Below the pieces are notes generated by a model. The model was given only the letters and a program-made list of their open reading frames with translations. It had not been told where the DNA came from and searched no databases. Both the position numbers and the translations under genes were made by a program. A stretch of DNA of 64,000 nucleotides from Asterias amurensis (lineage: Eukaryota; Echinodermata; Asteroidea; Forcipulatida; Asteriidae): NCBI RefSeq assembly GCF_032118995.1, contig NC_092650.1, forward strand, positions 12,276,001-12,340,000, read 5' to 3'. Numbering within the stretch: position 1 is the stretch's first letter; the number at the start of each line of letters is the position of its first letter. Of this stretch, positions 31,171 through 44,739 are shown piece by piece.

Positions 31171-34087
31171 AGATGAGCAATGATGCGATATGATGACTGC
31201 CACGTGTGACCTTTAATAAGAGGGAGATAAGAGCCTCAGACTAATGGCAGGTACAAATATTTGATGCATACAATTGTTGCCCGATGTGTTTCTTGGGCAG
31301 TTAGCTGAGTTCTATGGGACCTGTTAATTCTTTGAATCCTTCATAAGCTATAGCAATTTTGAATGTAGCAAATCAAGGGTCTCAGAAAAGTTTGAGGTGA
31401 CATGCCATGCATTTTGTTTTGACAGTTGCTCTTCTGATTAACTAAAATGTATTTCGAGGATTTCCCACCTCAATGTCATTAATGGTCACTAAAGAAGAGG
31501 GTTGGGGCACAGAACAATTGTTTATGAATCATGAACTGACTTTGGCATGCTCAAACAGCGCCCTCACTGGGGTCAAAAGAGGCAAATGATTGGACGATAG
31601 CTGTTCTTTGTGCAGGTAACGTGCGCGTCAGTGTAGCATTATGCAAGGCGTCTGTTAGAGAGTCATTAAGATACTGATATAAAGTGTCAAAGTCAGGCTG
31701 TGTGAACAATCGAGCCGCAGTACCTCACTTTGTTAGGGACAGCAATAGTTTGTTAGTGGACGGTGGTCAATGAATGCCCATTGTAGCACAAGATCTTTAC
31801 AAAAGACTCATTAATAAACATTAAAGGATACATAGGTTTCAGGGTTAAAGGTAAATCCTGACACATTAAGTTGGCAATTAAGCTGACCCATGACCATGGA
31901 ATGCACCTCCACACTCGATGCGTATTTACCCTTTCCACTATTTGGGGGGTCAATTCCTTAGTGTACATTTTGACTCCCGAAATAGTGGACAGGATATGCG
32001 CATGTAAGTGCGGCATGCAAGAGGTCAATAGCCAAAAGGCTTGATATGATGAATACTGCTAGAACCAGATGATGAAGATGTTGCTGATGATGCTAGTGGT
32101 AATGGCAATGTTGATTAGGTTGATAATGATGATGATGACTGTAAGGATGATGATACCTTTGATGAACTGGTTGCACACTGACTCAATTTATCTAATAAAG
32201 AATAAAACTTGACACAATTTTATAACTATTAACAATGTATATAGTAGGTGTGATGGCAAGCTTTTTAACCACTTTAAAGGAAAGTTACAGAATTGGTAAG
32301 AAACTAAAATCGTGAAGATCACTGATTTACATAAGACTTACGCGGTCTAATGATGATGATAGTAGAAAACATCCCTTGAAATATTTCTGTCTAAAATTTC
32401 ATATTTGCGAATCTAATTTCGCGTTTGGAGTTTATCAGGGAGCGTTTCATTTTTTTGCCATCGATGCACTTTCACTATTCTCTCGTGACCCAGATGGCCG
32501 ATCAACCTCAAATTTCCACAGGTTTGTCAGTTATGTATAAGGTGGATTACATATAGTGCTTACACTGCCAGCAACTTTTTTGCCAGAAAAACCAATTCTG
32601 TATGTCTGTAATGTTCCTTTAACATTTTCCTGGACTGGTCGTCAACTACATCATTTTGTGGTTTGAGACATTACAACGATAGATAAAGCTTATCAGCTGG
32701 AGGGTCCAACAGTTGCAATGATTGCATTTATTGAACATTATTTTCCTGTATGGACAAGACCCAGAAAGAAAATGACACCCCCCCCCCCCCCCCCACAAAT
32801 GAGCTGTCCCTGTAAGAAATCAATGCCTAATAATCGCACTCGTTGCACACACCCACATGACACAACAAGGAAAAAGTAATGCTTTAAAACAAAGGATTTC
32901 ATTGGACAGCGAATTTTTCAACCATACATCATCATTGTTACATGAATGGACAGATAAACTGTTCAGCTTTAAGAAGCTGTTTGATACAGGCAACTGCGCG
33001 GCGCTGTGCACGAGTTAAGGCAATTTTTATAGTTTTCCACTCCCCGCAATGCGCAAGAAAGACAGTCAAATGTTTAAGTAAAAATGACAACAAGTTCCCT
33101 ATTATATAGAACTTAACAACTTACATGGATTGAAAAAGAGTAAATTCTTTTTCAAATTACTGATTAATCCATAAAATATCAAGATTTACAGATTTCATAA
33201 GAAATTCTGCATTTTGAATTTGTGCGTACTCAGGGCAGGGCAAAAACGCTCAATGGGTGTCTTTATGTAGATACCAATTCCACATCAAAGGGCAGAGTTG
33301 GCCATGGTCTGTTTAGTCTTCTGGATTGTTTTATTTTTATTTGTTATTTTATTTATTTTTTTACTTTTTTTTGGGGGGGGGGTATTTTTTATTTATTTTT
33401 TTATATTTTTTTTGGGGGGATGCAAAGCAATTACTTTGTAAAAAAAAAATCTAAAAGAGTCTCTTTCAAAAGGTATTCCCAATATATTTCCTCATTAATT
33501 CCAATTCTTAGAAGGCCAACTCCATCATACATCCAAATATTTAAGTTTTTGTCTGGTTTGTGCATATTATTCCACCTCTACAAGAATATAACAAGGAATA
33601 CAACTCCCTGTTGCAAATGTTTACATTGTCTCAAAAAAGGCTTACAGAATGGAAGTTTCTCAAGAAAGGCTACACTCCTAATAGTACTTGGGTCATAAGT
33701 CACTCTTCCAATGGAAAATCAGTTGGCAATGTTGGACAAATTTTGGAATGGTTTTCATTTGTATGTTGTTGTTTTTGTCAAAACAACAAGTTTGTTAATA
33801 TTAATTACAAATCAAAACTGTCAGGTTTTGAAGAACATTCAATAAGACATACATACCAAGTGGTAAGTGGAATGATGTTGCATTGTGGTTCTTGGGTTGC
33901 TGTCTATAAATAACTGTGCAGTCGTTACCATTCTCATCTGTTGTGGTGAGATGAGATGCAGACTCTATGAATGTGTTGTTACATCCATCCATCTGTGTAA
34001 GAGTAAGTTGAGTTATTATCAAATTGCATTGTATGTGGTTTTCTATTTATTTGTAATGCAGAATCTTGAATAACACACACATTTATA
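31171..34087. other. No gene recognised
   Basis: Contains a family C-like half element at about 32275-32620 ('tttccacaggtttgtcag'), a C run at 32779-32796, and T/A-rich stretches (33330-33450). A plus-strand open frame at 33560-33913 looks superficially protein-like but nothing supports it. Confidence 0.4.
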
Positions 34088-34482
34088 TGTGACCCGCTCT
34101 GTGAAAATGAGTCAGATGTAGGCAGTTTCAGGAATTGAGTTATATGCATGGCTGGAAAGAACACATCAGCAGCAGTATATGTCTAAGCTTTGGGGTGTAT
34201 CGCGTTACTGAGTTACTCCCGTTTGAAATTAGCCACTACACCATTTTTGTGAAAAACGAACTACAAGTAAAATGATATTTTAAACTACCATTGTGTGCAA
34301 AAAGGATACAAATTAGACATAAGTATGATCACAAAATTGTTGTGTTCATAGCTTTATTGCCTAAAAGTAAGTGTTCTAAAGGTTAACCATTTGTTTTAAA
34401 TTACCTTTTACACATTAAACTGTCCATAACTTAATATTGCATTGGGCGACATGTGACTCATTTTCAGAGTGGGTCACATACA
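34088..34482. repeat. Palindromic element downstream of DOK
   Basis: 'tatgtgacccgctctgtgaa'-'aatgagtca' is inverted at the right as 'tgactcattttcagagtggg'-'tcacata'. About 395 bases. It begins 9 bases downstream of the modelled DOK stop codon, so it probably forms the 3' UTR. Confidence 0.75.
34353..34358 (-). terminator. Candidate poly(A) signal AATAAA for DOK
   Basis: Minus-strand AATAAA 133 bases past the modelled stop codon. It lies inside the palindromic element, so the mobile element may supply the gene's poly(A) signal. This holds only if the last exon is right. Confidence 0.4.
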
Positions 34483-34490
34483 AGTGGTGA

Positions 34491-37400
34491 CTACTGCCCC
34501 TGAATGTAATTGTCTCCTCTGTTTTCATAAGTTGATTCCTCTAAAAGGGGATCCAACTCTAGTATTTCCGGATACATTTTTTTGAACCACGTTTTGATTC
34601 CTTTGATTAAACCTGTCTGCCACATCTTAATTAAATTCACAAACATACTGAATCAATCACCATGACAACAGTGAATAAATGGGGGAAAATGCACAAATTA
34701 CAAAAGAGTGGTTCGATACACTTTTCAGTAAATAGCCACCCGATATTATTTATTTCCCCCCGCTTGCCCCTCTTCGGACCCCCAGTACTCCACCCAAATG
34801 AAAATGTGTTTCTTACAGGAACGTATTGGGGTCGATAGTTGTGTTGTTCTCTTTGATTGATTCTGTCTGACATTTCTGCGATGGCAATTGATGCCTGGTG
34901 TACTCTCTGGTAGATTTCTTCTCCATTCACTGTCTGCACTGTAAAGAGACCTTCCACACTCTCACAATACCTACAGTGTACAAACACAAACAATACGTTT
35001 TGCTTGATTATGAATTCCATTGGTTCATCATTCAATTCAACTACAGTCTCTCCTTCTGACACTAACGTAGTGGATTGGAACACAAAATTGTTGGTCAAAA
35101 TTGTTGAATTTCCCTTTTTAGTTATCGTTTCTGTAATGTTATTGGTAAATTCCTCTTCACATAAAGGGTACATGTTTGTGTACTTTTTGTACGAAACAAA
35201 ACACGCAGAATTTCATTGAACTAACCTGATTTGAAGATAATAATAGTAAAAAGCTTCCCTTAAAAGACACTGGACACTATTGGTAATTACTCAAAATGTT
35301 TGTAAGCATACAATTTTACTTGGTACTGAGCATTGGAGAGCTATTGATAGTATAAAACAATGTGAGAAACGGATCCCTCTGAAGTAACGTAGTTTTTGAG
35401 AAAGAAGTAATTTCTCACTAGAGTATTGGAATTGAATTTGAGACATTGACTGAGGTCTCGAATTCAAGGCATCTAAAGCACACAACTTGGGCAAAAAGGG
35501 TATTTTTTCATCCATTATTCTCTTGCAACTTCGAAGACCACTCGAGTTCAAATTTAAACAGGTTTGTTATTTTATGCAGTTGTGATACACCCAGGAGAAA
35601 TGAGTAAAAAAAAATCTCAAAAATAATTTTAACATGTACAACATATTGAAGCAACTCTCCTAAACATAGTTTGTGTTTTTCACTTTTTTTTCTTCAAAAA
35701 CTTGATGACTAATGAAGCTGAAACTTCTACAGGTAAATTTTATTACATATACATCTCGACTCACAGTGAGTAGGGATTCATGTCATAACCAAAACAATTG
35801 TACTGCAAAAGGTATGAAAATCTTTTAAGGAATCTGTAAAGGTACATTTCTTGCAGTAGTACATGTAGTATGTAGACAATTATTTTAAAACACCAACATT
35901 CCTACCTGTTAGCTTGAAATATGAATCTTGTAGTATCTCTTCCATATTGTAGTAGTGATTGCAATGACCATGATGCTAGCTTGAGTCGCACATTGTATAC
36001 ATCCCATAGGTAAATATTCTCATCCGTGACTTGAAGTGTGCACTCCCCAGCAATGGACAATTGTGGTGTAGGAACAAGATTTACATGAAATCTCTCTGAG
36101 GAATAAAAAGCCACTTTTGAAGGCACTGGACACTATTGGTAATTACTCAATATAATTGTAAGCTTAAAAACTTAACAAGCATAACAGAGCTGTTGATAGT
36201 ATAAAATCACTGTGAGAAACGGCTCCCTCTGAAGTAATGTATTTTTCGAGAAAGAAGTAATTTTCCAATAAAATATTTAAGTTTGATTTTGAGACCTCAG
36301 AATGAGATTTTAGAAATCAAGCATCTGAAAGCACACAACTTTGTGTGACAAGGGTGCTTTTTCTTCCATTATTATCTCGACCTTTCGACGCCCAATTGAG
36401 TTAAAGTTTTCACAGGTTTGTTATTTTGTGCATATATGTTGAGATACACCAAGTGAAAAGACTGGTGTTTGACAATTGTGTCCAGTGACTCTCTTAATTC
36501 AAACTCCAACTGCCTGACTTCTCATGTGCCATTTTTGAAGTAAAAATACATGTAAAGACACTGGGGCATGTATTAAGGGTGCATGGGTCTCTATTAACAT
36601 GTGCAACAAAGTAACTAATTGAGAATCTGACTTCTAAAAAGACTGTGCCAGTCTCGCCTCTACCGAAATAACATGTTTTTCTGAAATCAAATGCTTGTTT
36701 TAAATTATAATGTATTTCACAATAAAAATACTCATTACAATGATTATAAAATGATTTTTGGCTTTCATATCGAATACACAAATGATGAAAGTTAAAACTC
36801 TGGAACAAGGATGTTAACTTGATCCTAACTTGCATTATACCTTTCACTGTACTTTTATTTCATCAATCAACATTGTTATTGTTATAAAGTAAAACCAATT
36901 AATTTATATTATAAAGGGTCCAGGCTCTGTACAAGCCTAGGCTTTTTCCTGGTGCCCTCCTCTTATCACCCTTTGTTCTTTTGTTCTCGTATGTTTTATG
37001 ATTATTTATTGTGATATTTGGAAATAAAAAAACAAACAAACAAAACAAACAACTTTTTAGAATCTATGCAGAATAAAGTGCAGCTTAATTGTGGTATCGA
37101 GGTATAGATTTTTAAGTCTTGCTTTAAATAACACCTGATCATGCCTTGTTTCAACCTGGATTAAAAGAAATATATACATGAGTCTTGAATCCGCTGAATT
37201 TTTTTAAAGTTATGGATGATTATTTTAAAGCCCAACGACACTAAAAGAAATTTTAAAAGGGATTTAATCAGTATAAGTAAAGTCTAATTCTGTCCAAAGA
37301 ATTTGCTCACAGCACTTGTCTACCCAATTCCAGCCACAGGGCAAGCAGACAGGTTGGTTTGATCACATTCACAAATGGAGATTCATTCTTACCACTATGC

Positions 37401-40400
37401 TCTTTATGAAGTCCACACAACAATAAGTCAGGTTCCTGGTTTTGTATTGCACACTGCTCTGTTGAGTGAAGGTCTAGACACAATACCTTACACCAGTCAT
37501 CAGCTTCTGTATCTGTTTTGATGACAAAATTTACATTTCATGAAAAAAACTGTCTTTGCTTATACATTACCGTATAATAAAATTAAGACTTTTTTCAATT
37601 GTAAACAGATTTCTTTTACAAAATTTACCACAACAAACATGGAAAAGGAATGTCAAAAGTAGTGATTTTATAGTTTTACATGTGAAGAAGCTGTCAAAAC
37701 ATTAATTTTTTGTTCGGTACGTTTCTAGGAGTCTCGGTGACAAAGGTCTCATTGTTTGAAAATTGACATGTAGCTTCAAATTTTCAATAGCTGTAAAGCT
37801 TGTTTAAAAGTCAGGATCAAGATCTTTTATTTAGAACTTGAACAAATCTAAGACTGATAAGTGAGTTATTTACAAACTAGGCAAGAATTATTATCTACAA
37901 CCGACATTACCTTATGTCCATCAGCTATGGATAAAACAGTCTTGCATACTAAATGTATTGTGTGCATTGTCAGTGGCATAAATGAAGGTTTTTGAATGTT
38001 TTCCATTTTGAAACAGCATTATCTGTAAACATTAATTGTTCTATAATAAAATAACTTATGTTAGTATTTCTGTCATGGTTTATATTCAAAAACCTACAAG
38101 TAACCCATTAACAATGGCTATCATATTATTTGACAGTGCTCTCTTATGGCAAGTGTGTGTAAGTAATGCTTTTCCCCAAACTCAAAAGTCAGATTGACTA
38201 TTTAAATAACTACAACATCGATCATGTGACAAATTTTGTGCCTATGGACAAACTTTCAGAGCCATCATTTCTGATCCAAACCAGAAATTTAAGTGTATGA
38301 CTATGACAAAACTTCCCCAAACTCTTTTTAAGGTGAGCAGCCAACATGTATGGAAAAGGTGAATCGTGAAGATTAAAATATAATTATCAATCACAAACTT
38401 GAACATCTAGTTTTTAGAGAATTGAATTCCTCTGTACTGTTTTTGTATCTGTTTTCAAACTCTAAAATTATAAGTCGTAAAAATCAAATAGCATGTGGCT
38501 TGTTCAAATCTATACCTATGACAGGCTCCAGACACACATCTCAGCTTTGGAGTACCTCTGAATATTTAAACAAATAGTCTCTTTTAACATATTGTTTTAC
38601 AATAGATGATTAAGTTTTTTACCTGAATCACAGCAGAAATGTTTGTTTACATCATTTTTAAAGTTGATTGCAAATGCATATCGTCTTGTCTCACGAGGAA
38701 GTCTAGTAGCTGAGACTACAAGGTCAAGAAAGATGACTTTGTGCAATCCACCACAAAGAGCAGACTTCTCGTCAATGTATTTCTCAAGTCGCTTTGGACC
38801 TTTACTGGATACCTTCTTGAACTGCACCCAACGTCGCTGCCATATCTGCAATGCAAATTAATCAGTAAATATAAATTAGGTCCTATGTGTATTTCTCAGA
38901 GCTATGATGTATTCCTCTAAACAGCTGATTAGCTCATCGTCTCAACGATAACATGGTTCTTCAGTGGTTTACTATACAAAGCCATGCAAGCAATTAACAT
39001 TCATGGTGGATAAAACATTTACATTATGTGTGATACACAATGGGGGGGGGGGGCACCGATTGCTCAGTCAGTGTTTTCTACACACACTCTATTTATTTAT
39101 TTCCTTTATTTACCCAGGGTGAGCCAAATCAGTAAAAAACTGGTTTCCATTTGGGCCCTGCGAACAAACTTACATGTTAAAAGTAAACATAAAATCACAC
39201 GATAAAATTACGATATAAAAATTACGTAAATTATTTAAGAATGTTACGGAAAATTAAAAGCAGTATTAACAGAAAATAAGAGTTAAAAAAATAATACAAG
39301 TCCCTCTTTAAGTCCCCCCGTCCCCCGATTTCTTTTTCAACCACAGCATCGGAGTATTTTTCACAGTTTTGACAGATGCATATCTCTATCAAAAATGGAA
39401 GGTGGGTGGGTGTAAAGGAAATAGGAGAATGCTTGTTTGTCATTGCCAACCAATTATCTGTTAATGTATGGTATATCTACATGTCTATATACAGTGACAC
39501 TGCTGTACTCAAGCCTGGCTGTAATGTTAGCTTTATTTCCTGCAGGAATATATTTTGGTAAAATGTTAACATAGTCTACTCAACCCTTTTACTTTACTGA
39601 ACAAATAAGATGTTTGGTTTAAGATTGTGATCTTTGTTATAGCCTAGGCAATCAATACAGCATTTGAGATATTAATCCTGTAGGCAGTTTCATCAACTGA
39701 AAACTAATTTAAGAAGATTACAGCTGTTCCAGCACGGTTGAAAAGGAACACCTCTTCTAGGGATCGGTTAAAAAGGACAACCCAATGAATTTTCGGTTAT
39801 ATAGTAATATGCCACAATTAAATGGAATATTAATGTGTAATGTTCAACTCAAATAAAAGTGACTACAACTGGATATGAACCTGTCTGTGACCTCTGGATT
39901 AACATGCCGGATGGTCTATCAACGCAATACTGAAGTTTAAGGTTGAATGGCAAGCGACTGGCAATCCCCGAACTAAGTTATTGACAAAATAGGGAGACCA
40001 GCAAAATTAGGGTTGCTCACTTTGTAAGTGCAGGCACTTAGTCTGAAGGTCACAGTTTCAAACCATTTTATCTGCTTACTCAAAAACTAACATAATTGTA
40101 TATCAAGCATTTTCCCAATACATATGCCTATGCAAACATTAGTTTTTATTTTTAAACAGAATCTAAATTTGTTAAAGATTATACATTTTGTGTCAAGTTA
40201 TTTTGCGTTCATATTGAAGATGGTGTTGCAATTAACACTATATTGTAGATAACTATGACAGATTAGTTTAATAGTACACATGTTTTGAGGGTGGAGGTCC
40301 ATATAGCACCAATGACCCTGCTGGTTCTAGATCTCTTTAACCACTGCTGTATAAATGCTATGTGGCTGGAACACTGACTGCATAGGAATATCACATACAT

Positions 40401-41599
40401 TTTGTCATCAATGTTTTGCAATATTTGCCAATTAATGGTTGGAAATCTAGTTATACACATACACTAGAATCACATTTCATAAATGGGGGTGCCTTTGTTG
40501 GTGATATGTCTGCTATATTATGGCATGAGGTCAGCTAATGAGCTGAATCTCATCTCATTAACCTTAATTTTCAGCAACACTGTGTTTCATGGTTTAATCA
40601 CTAAACAACTTAATTTTATTTTTAAGGACAATTGTAAAAGAATATTTTTACTACTTTTATTAAGACACAAAATTGTGGAGGGAAATGAACTTGAAATGAT
40701 CCCATTGTCATATTATAAACCTTTTGCATTATCAAAGGGTTTATTCAAGTTATACAGGTTGATCAGCATAATGGAATCTGTAGGGAAACAGTCCAGCATC
40801 AGTTGATGTACAGATGTATATGACCTTACATTACACAGGACTGCCCAAGGCCTCAGCGTCTACACTACAGCAATATCAGCGAGCAGTACTAATAATAGAT
40901 TCTGAATAAATAGTTTTTTAATCGTTCTCAAATGGTTCACCCAAATGAGTCGTAATTTCTTCAAAGCTCATGTTAACCTTTAATTTAGTCCCAAGCTTCA
41001 AGGGTGACAGTTATATTTATCATACACTATAGTTTTATCTGTTGTTTTGAATGATACCTGTAAATGGCGGCTATCTGCTGTTGGATATCAATAATAACTA
41101 TTAAAACAAATAAATACAAAATAAATAAAAATTAACGTTGATCTAACCTGCTTTCTTTTATTTATTCTGTAAATAAATGTAGAAGAATACATTACATGTA
41201 CCTTTTGTCACTGTTTCTCGTGTGTAAAAGTTGATAAAAAGTCATAAAGAATACTGCTAGTACAAACATGGTGTCTTAGTTTCTTATTTTCCCTCAATCT
41301 CTGTTTTATAATCAGTGATGATCAAGTGAAAACTGCACCATGATAAACATGCAGTCATTAGTTCAAAGAAAATGATTTGCGCAATGGAAATATACATCCT
41401 ACATAATAATAATAATCAAAATTTGTGAAGGTAACATTTATGTTTTTTGTCAGCCAAAACAGCAAACAAAATTGTTACATTTTGTTAACTTCAGATGATG
41501 CGGAGAACATGATGCATTCAGCAAAATACTCACCCCAAGATTGCGACTCCGCGTACGTACGTATCCCTGTTTGACCAAATCATCAAACTCTCCTGACAT
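34491..41599 (-). CDS. DOK: Docking protein of the DOK4/5/6 group
   Basis: Membrane-recruited adaptor acting downstream of receptor tyrosine kinases. In-phase exons on the minus strand are 41599-41534, 38845-38623, 37512-37393, 36095-35906, 34970-34817 and, less certainly, 34616-34491. The total is 292 aa against about 306-331 in human DOK4/5/6. The protein starts [23 protein letters not shown] domain follows ([20 protein letters not shown], residues ~23-42; [16 protein letters not shown]). Next is [14 protein letters not shown], then an IRS-type PTB domain ([68 protein letters not shown]). All blocks align to DOK4/5/6 rather than DOK1/2/3/7. The end is less secure. The exon at 34970 has a donor at 34816, and an in-phase exon at 34616-34491 would add 41 residues ending in a Tyr-rich tail ([14 protein letters not shown]). 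If unspliced, the reading runs on to about 34637 with weak coding character. Confidence 0.9.
35265..35600. repeat. Family A MITE in DOK intron 4, right end worn
   Basis: Left flank TTAA, start AAGACACTGGACACTATTGG. The right inverted end is lost after 'caggtttgttattttatgca'. Confidence 0.75.
36118..36493. repeat. Family A MITE in DOK intron 3
   Basis: Starts GAAGGCACTGGACACTATTG just after the sequence upstream of the exon 4 acceptor. It ends 'gtgtccagtgactct' before TTAA. It lies only about 20 bases from the acceptor. Confidence 0.8.
39085..39230 (-). mobile_element. LINE 3' end fragment
   Basis: Read on the minus strand: 'ctgatttggctcaccctggg'-'taaataaaggaaataaataa'-'atagagt'. The 'ccctgggtaaataaagg' plus A/T-rich tail is typical of CR1-like LINE 3' ends. 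In DOK intron 1. Confidence 0.45.
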
Positions 41600-44004
41600 G
41601 GTTTGTCTAATCAGTAGACTACATTTAAAATGTCATTACATTTAATGTCTGTCTATACTGGACGGTAGCTCAGCAATAGCTGTAGCTTCAGCAAGGATGG
41701 ATGTTGCATATCATGCACCTGCATACACACCCCCTTGACTGCCTATGACATCCAAGCTGTGATAATGTTGGTTTCTTAACAACTGTTGTTCAGATAGCCT
41801 GCACAGACAGGAAACGTGTGCAATTACTGCATACTCCAAGCTCATCTCCTTACATCCCTATAGGCAATATTATACACTACATGTAGACCGACGATGTACA
41901 ATGTAGTGTGTCCATAGCTGTCACAATTGTCTTTGGGGAGCACGTTCCCATTAAGATTGGATTATGATGGTGAATGTCACATCCCCGATCTAAATGGGAG
42001 GTAAATTTAGCCAAGGGGTAGACCTGCTTCATGATGTGACTGGAAAACAAACAAAGACATATTTGTCTTTGATTAAGATCTGTGAACAATAAATAAATTT
42101 CAATTAGATTAAAAGCCTTCTTCTAGAGTGTCTAGTTGAAGTGTCTGTTAATTGCTTAATAACGGATGGGATACTAACGACTGAGTATCGTTCAGGAATC
42201 CTTGCAAGTACATCTTGAACATTTTGATCAACCAATTAATCTAATTATAAAGCCATGGCCGACAGACAAGAAGGTTGCATGCATTTCACCAGTTTAATTA
42301 AAGATTGCCCTATTAAGGTTTCTCTCTAGTGAAGAAGGGATTCCCAATCAAGTTAAATTGAGTTTCTAATGGAAGCTTCCATCGCATTTAAGGGCCGCTT
42401 AAGCCCCTTCTAAATGCTTGTATAATTAGTCAGCCAACACTGATTCATGAACAATCTGTATGTTGTCTTCTTTTCCTAAGTTGGCATGAGCTTGCAGGAT
42501 TTAAGCCGTTGCACCTTCATTTTGTGTGTAATCAACGTCCCCTAATTTAAAACAAAGTTAATGCTTTCATGTTGAAGATAATGAAGGATTGCTTTCCCTA
42601 AAGTCAGTGATTAAAAATACTAGCCCACCTCAATTCAATTAATTTATTGTCTATTAAAAAAAAGGGGGGGAAATAATTATTTTCACAGTCAGGAAAATAG
42701 GATTTGATGACCACAAAAATCATGTTTGCTATAAATGTACACATGCAGAGGAAATATCCCGAAAGTAACATTAAAAAAACCATTGTTTTTCGTTTTCATC
42801 CAAACAAAATTCTAACCCATTGTAATAAACATTTTCCTGGAAATTGATTGTTACATTCTAAAATCAGATTGATATCTTTTCCGATATTGTTCTTTAGAAT
42901 ATTGTATTTAGTTTAAACTAATTCCAGTTTCCCACACCAAGCAACAAGCAACACACTTGTGGTTCATTAGAAATTATGCTGTCAATTTCAAGAGAAATTC
43001 ACAGATAATAAAGCTTACATATTTACAGATTTTCAGTCCTTTCATCAGCAGCAATAAATCTTTTGGAAATTCTAAATGAGCTATAAATGGTGTAAACCAT
43101 ACAAGGCAGTGTTCAAGTGTTTAGCTAATGCTGTTACTCAAGTCCTATTACCCGAGGAAATAGACTCTTTTTACAATGAGTCATTTTAAGCAGGGATCTA
43201 ATTCCATAGAGTAATGTTTAAAGTAGATCACTCAATACTAAATAAGCTAGACGTAAAGCAACTAGACCTATTTTATCTGCCTCCAGGTAAGTTATAATAT
43301 ATAGTAAAGCAAATGTACACAGATTGGGTTAATGCCTAGTGTCGACTTTTCTGTTAATAAGCAGTACAATAGGTTAAAAACTAAACTTTTCTGTTAACAG
43401 CAGTATAATAATAGGTTAAAAACTAATGTTTTTATTTATTTATTCTGTTATTTTTAGGGTTAGGCGCACATGTAGATTTATGTATGATACCTTTGTTTTG
43501 GGAACATTGCAATCCAAATGTAAAATTTTGTTTAGAAGACAACAAAATATCTTCAGACATTAAAGTTCAGGTTTTCCAGGGGTTCATTCCTTTTTTTAAG
43601 GAAAAGGTACATTTTCTACTATTTGTAAAAGGGTTTGATAATTACAATTTTGTTTGTAATCCTGAAACATTTGTTTTCAGTTTGGGATATCAAACATTAA
43701 AATTCAGATTTCAGGCATTATTACTATTATTTTTTCTTCTTCTCATAATTTTTGTTTTTGTCAAGGTATTTTTCTAGTGACTGTGGATTGTCATGAATTA
43801 TGAAATTAATGCATTTTAACTTTTAAAAAGGCAACAAAGGTTACTGCCTTATTTTGCGAGGTCAGTCTGTACCTCAGAGAAAGAGTAAATAAACCACGAT
43901 ATTGTTTTACAAATAAAAGTTACCAGTAGATGATCAACTTTTTACAAGTTTGGGTCAACTGAGATGATGAGGCTTAAAATTTAAAAAGTATTGCAAAGAC
44001 CTAA
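41600..44004. other. No gene seen; 5' region of DOK
   Basis: Mostly repeat-free AT-rich sequence between DOK and the LINE. Should hold the DOK promoter and 5' UTR, but no TATA box or clear motif decides a start. Open frames at 41877-42089 and 43484-43777 look like noise. Confidence 0.4.
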
Positions 44005-44735
44005 CAGTTGGTAGGTCTAATTACTCAAAACAGTTATTATCATAAAAACTTACTTGGTAACAGCATTGGAGAGCTGTTGATGGTGTAAAACATTGTGAGA
44101 AACGGCTCTCTCTGGATTAACGAATAGTTTTTATAAAGAGGTAATTTCTCACTTAGAGGCAGTGGACACTATTGGTAATTACTCAAAATAATTTTGAGTC
44201 AAAGAGTACCACCAGCTCTAACAAACAAAAGTTTAACTTTTACTTTTAATGGTCATGAACCATGACAAAAATTTAAAACGTTTCTTATATATAAAACACA
44301 TAAAAATTGGTCACGTGTTATTGTCGGGATCCCGACAAAAACTAATTTTGAGCACTTTATTTCACTGCTACTAATAATTGTACAATAAATATTTGGTGAG
44401 GGGGTGTCTGGCAGGCCTAATGCCACAGATAATTTGTCTGGCGGTTGATATTTTTTACTAAGCATCGTGTTAATGACCATTTCCACTTGGTTTCATGTGG
44501 TACCAACAATGTTTGATTCAGCCCATTATTTTTCCTCTTTGTTGGGGGTCCATGCGCAAAACGCAGCGGGGGGTCCCCGGCAGACATCCATATAATGACT
44601 ATGTCAGGTTATCCACTAAATGTTCCAGTACTCCAATATTGGTACCTCGTTCATTTAACCAATATTGCTCTGGGCTGCCGGTCTATGGGTTTGGTGAAGT
44701 GGGATGTGAATTGAAAGCATTGGTATTACAATAGG
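44005..44735. repeat. Family A fragments and a family K segment
   Basis: A left-arm piece of family A (44018-44154) is joined to another start (AGGCAGTGGACACTATTGGT at 44157), followed by the K segment shared with 3314-3410. 'gttgggggtccatgcgcaaa' (44542-44561) begins a GC-richer stretch of unknown nature. Confidence 0.55.
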
Positions 44736-44739
44736 GTCA

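Noticed and set aside
33560-33913. Plus-strand frame with a protein-like stretch (EYNSLLQMFTLSQKRLTEWK)
   Set aside because: No similarity recognised, no consistent splice partners, and the end becomes a Cys/Phe-rich low-complexity run. Left as unexplained sequence.
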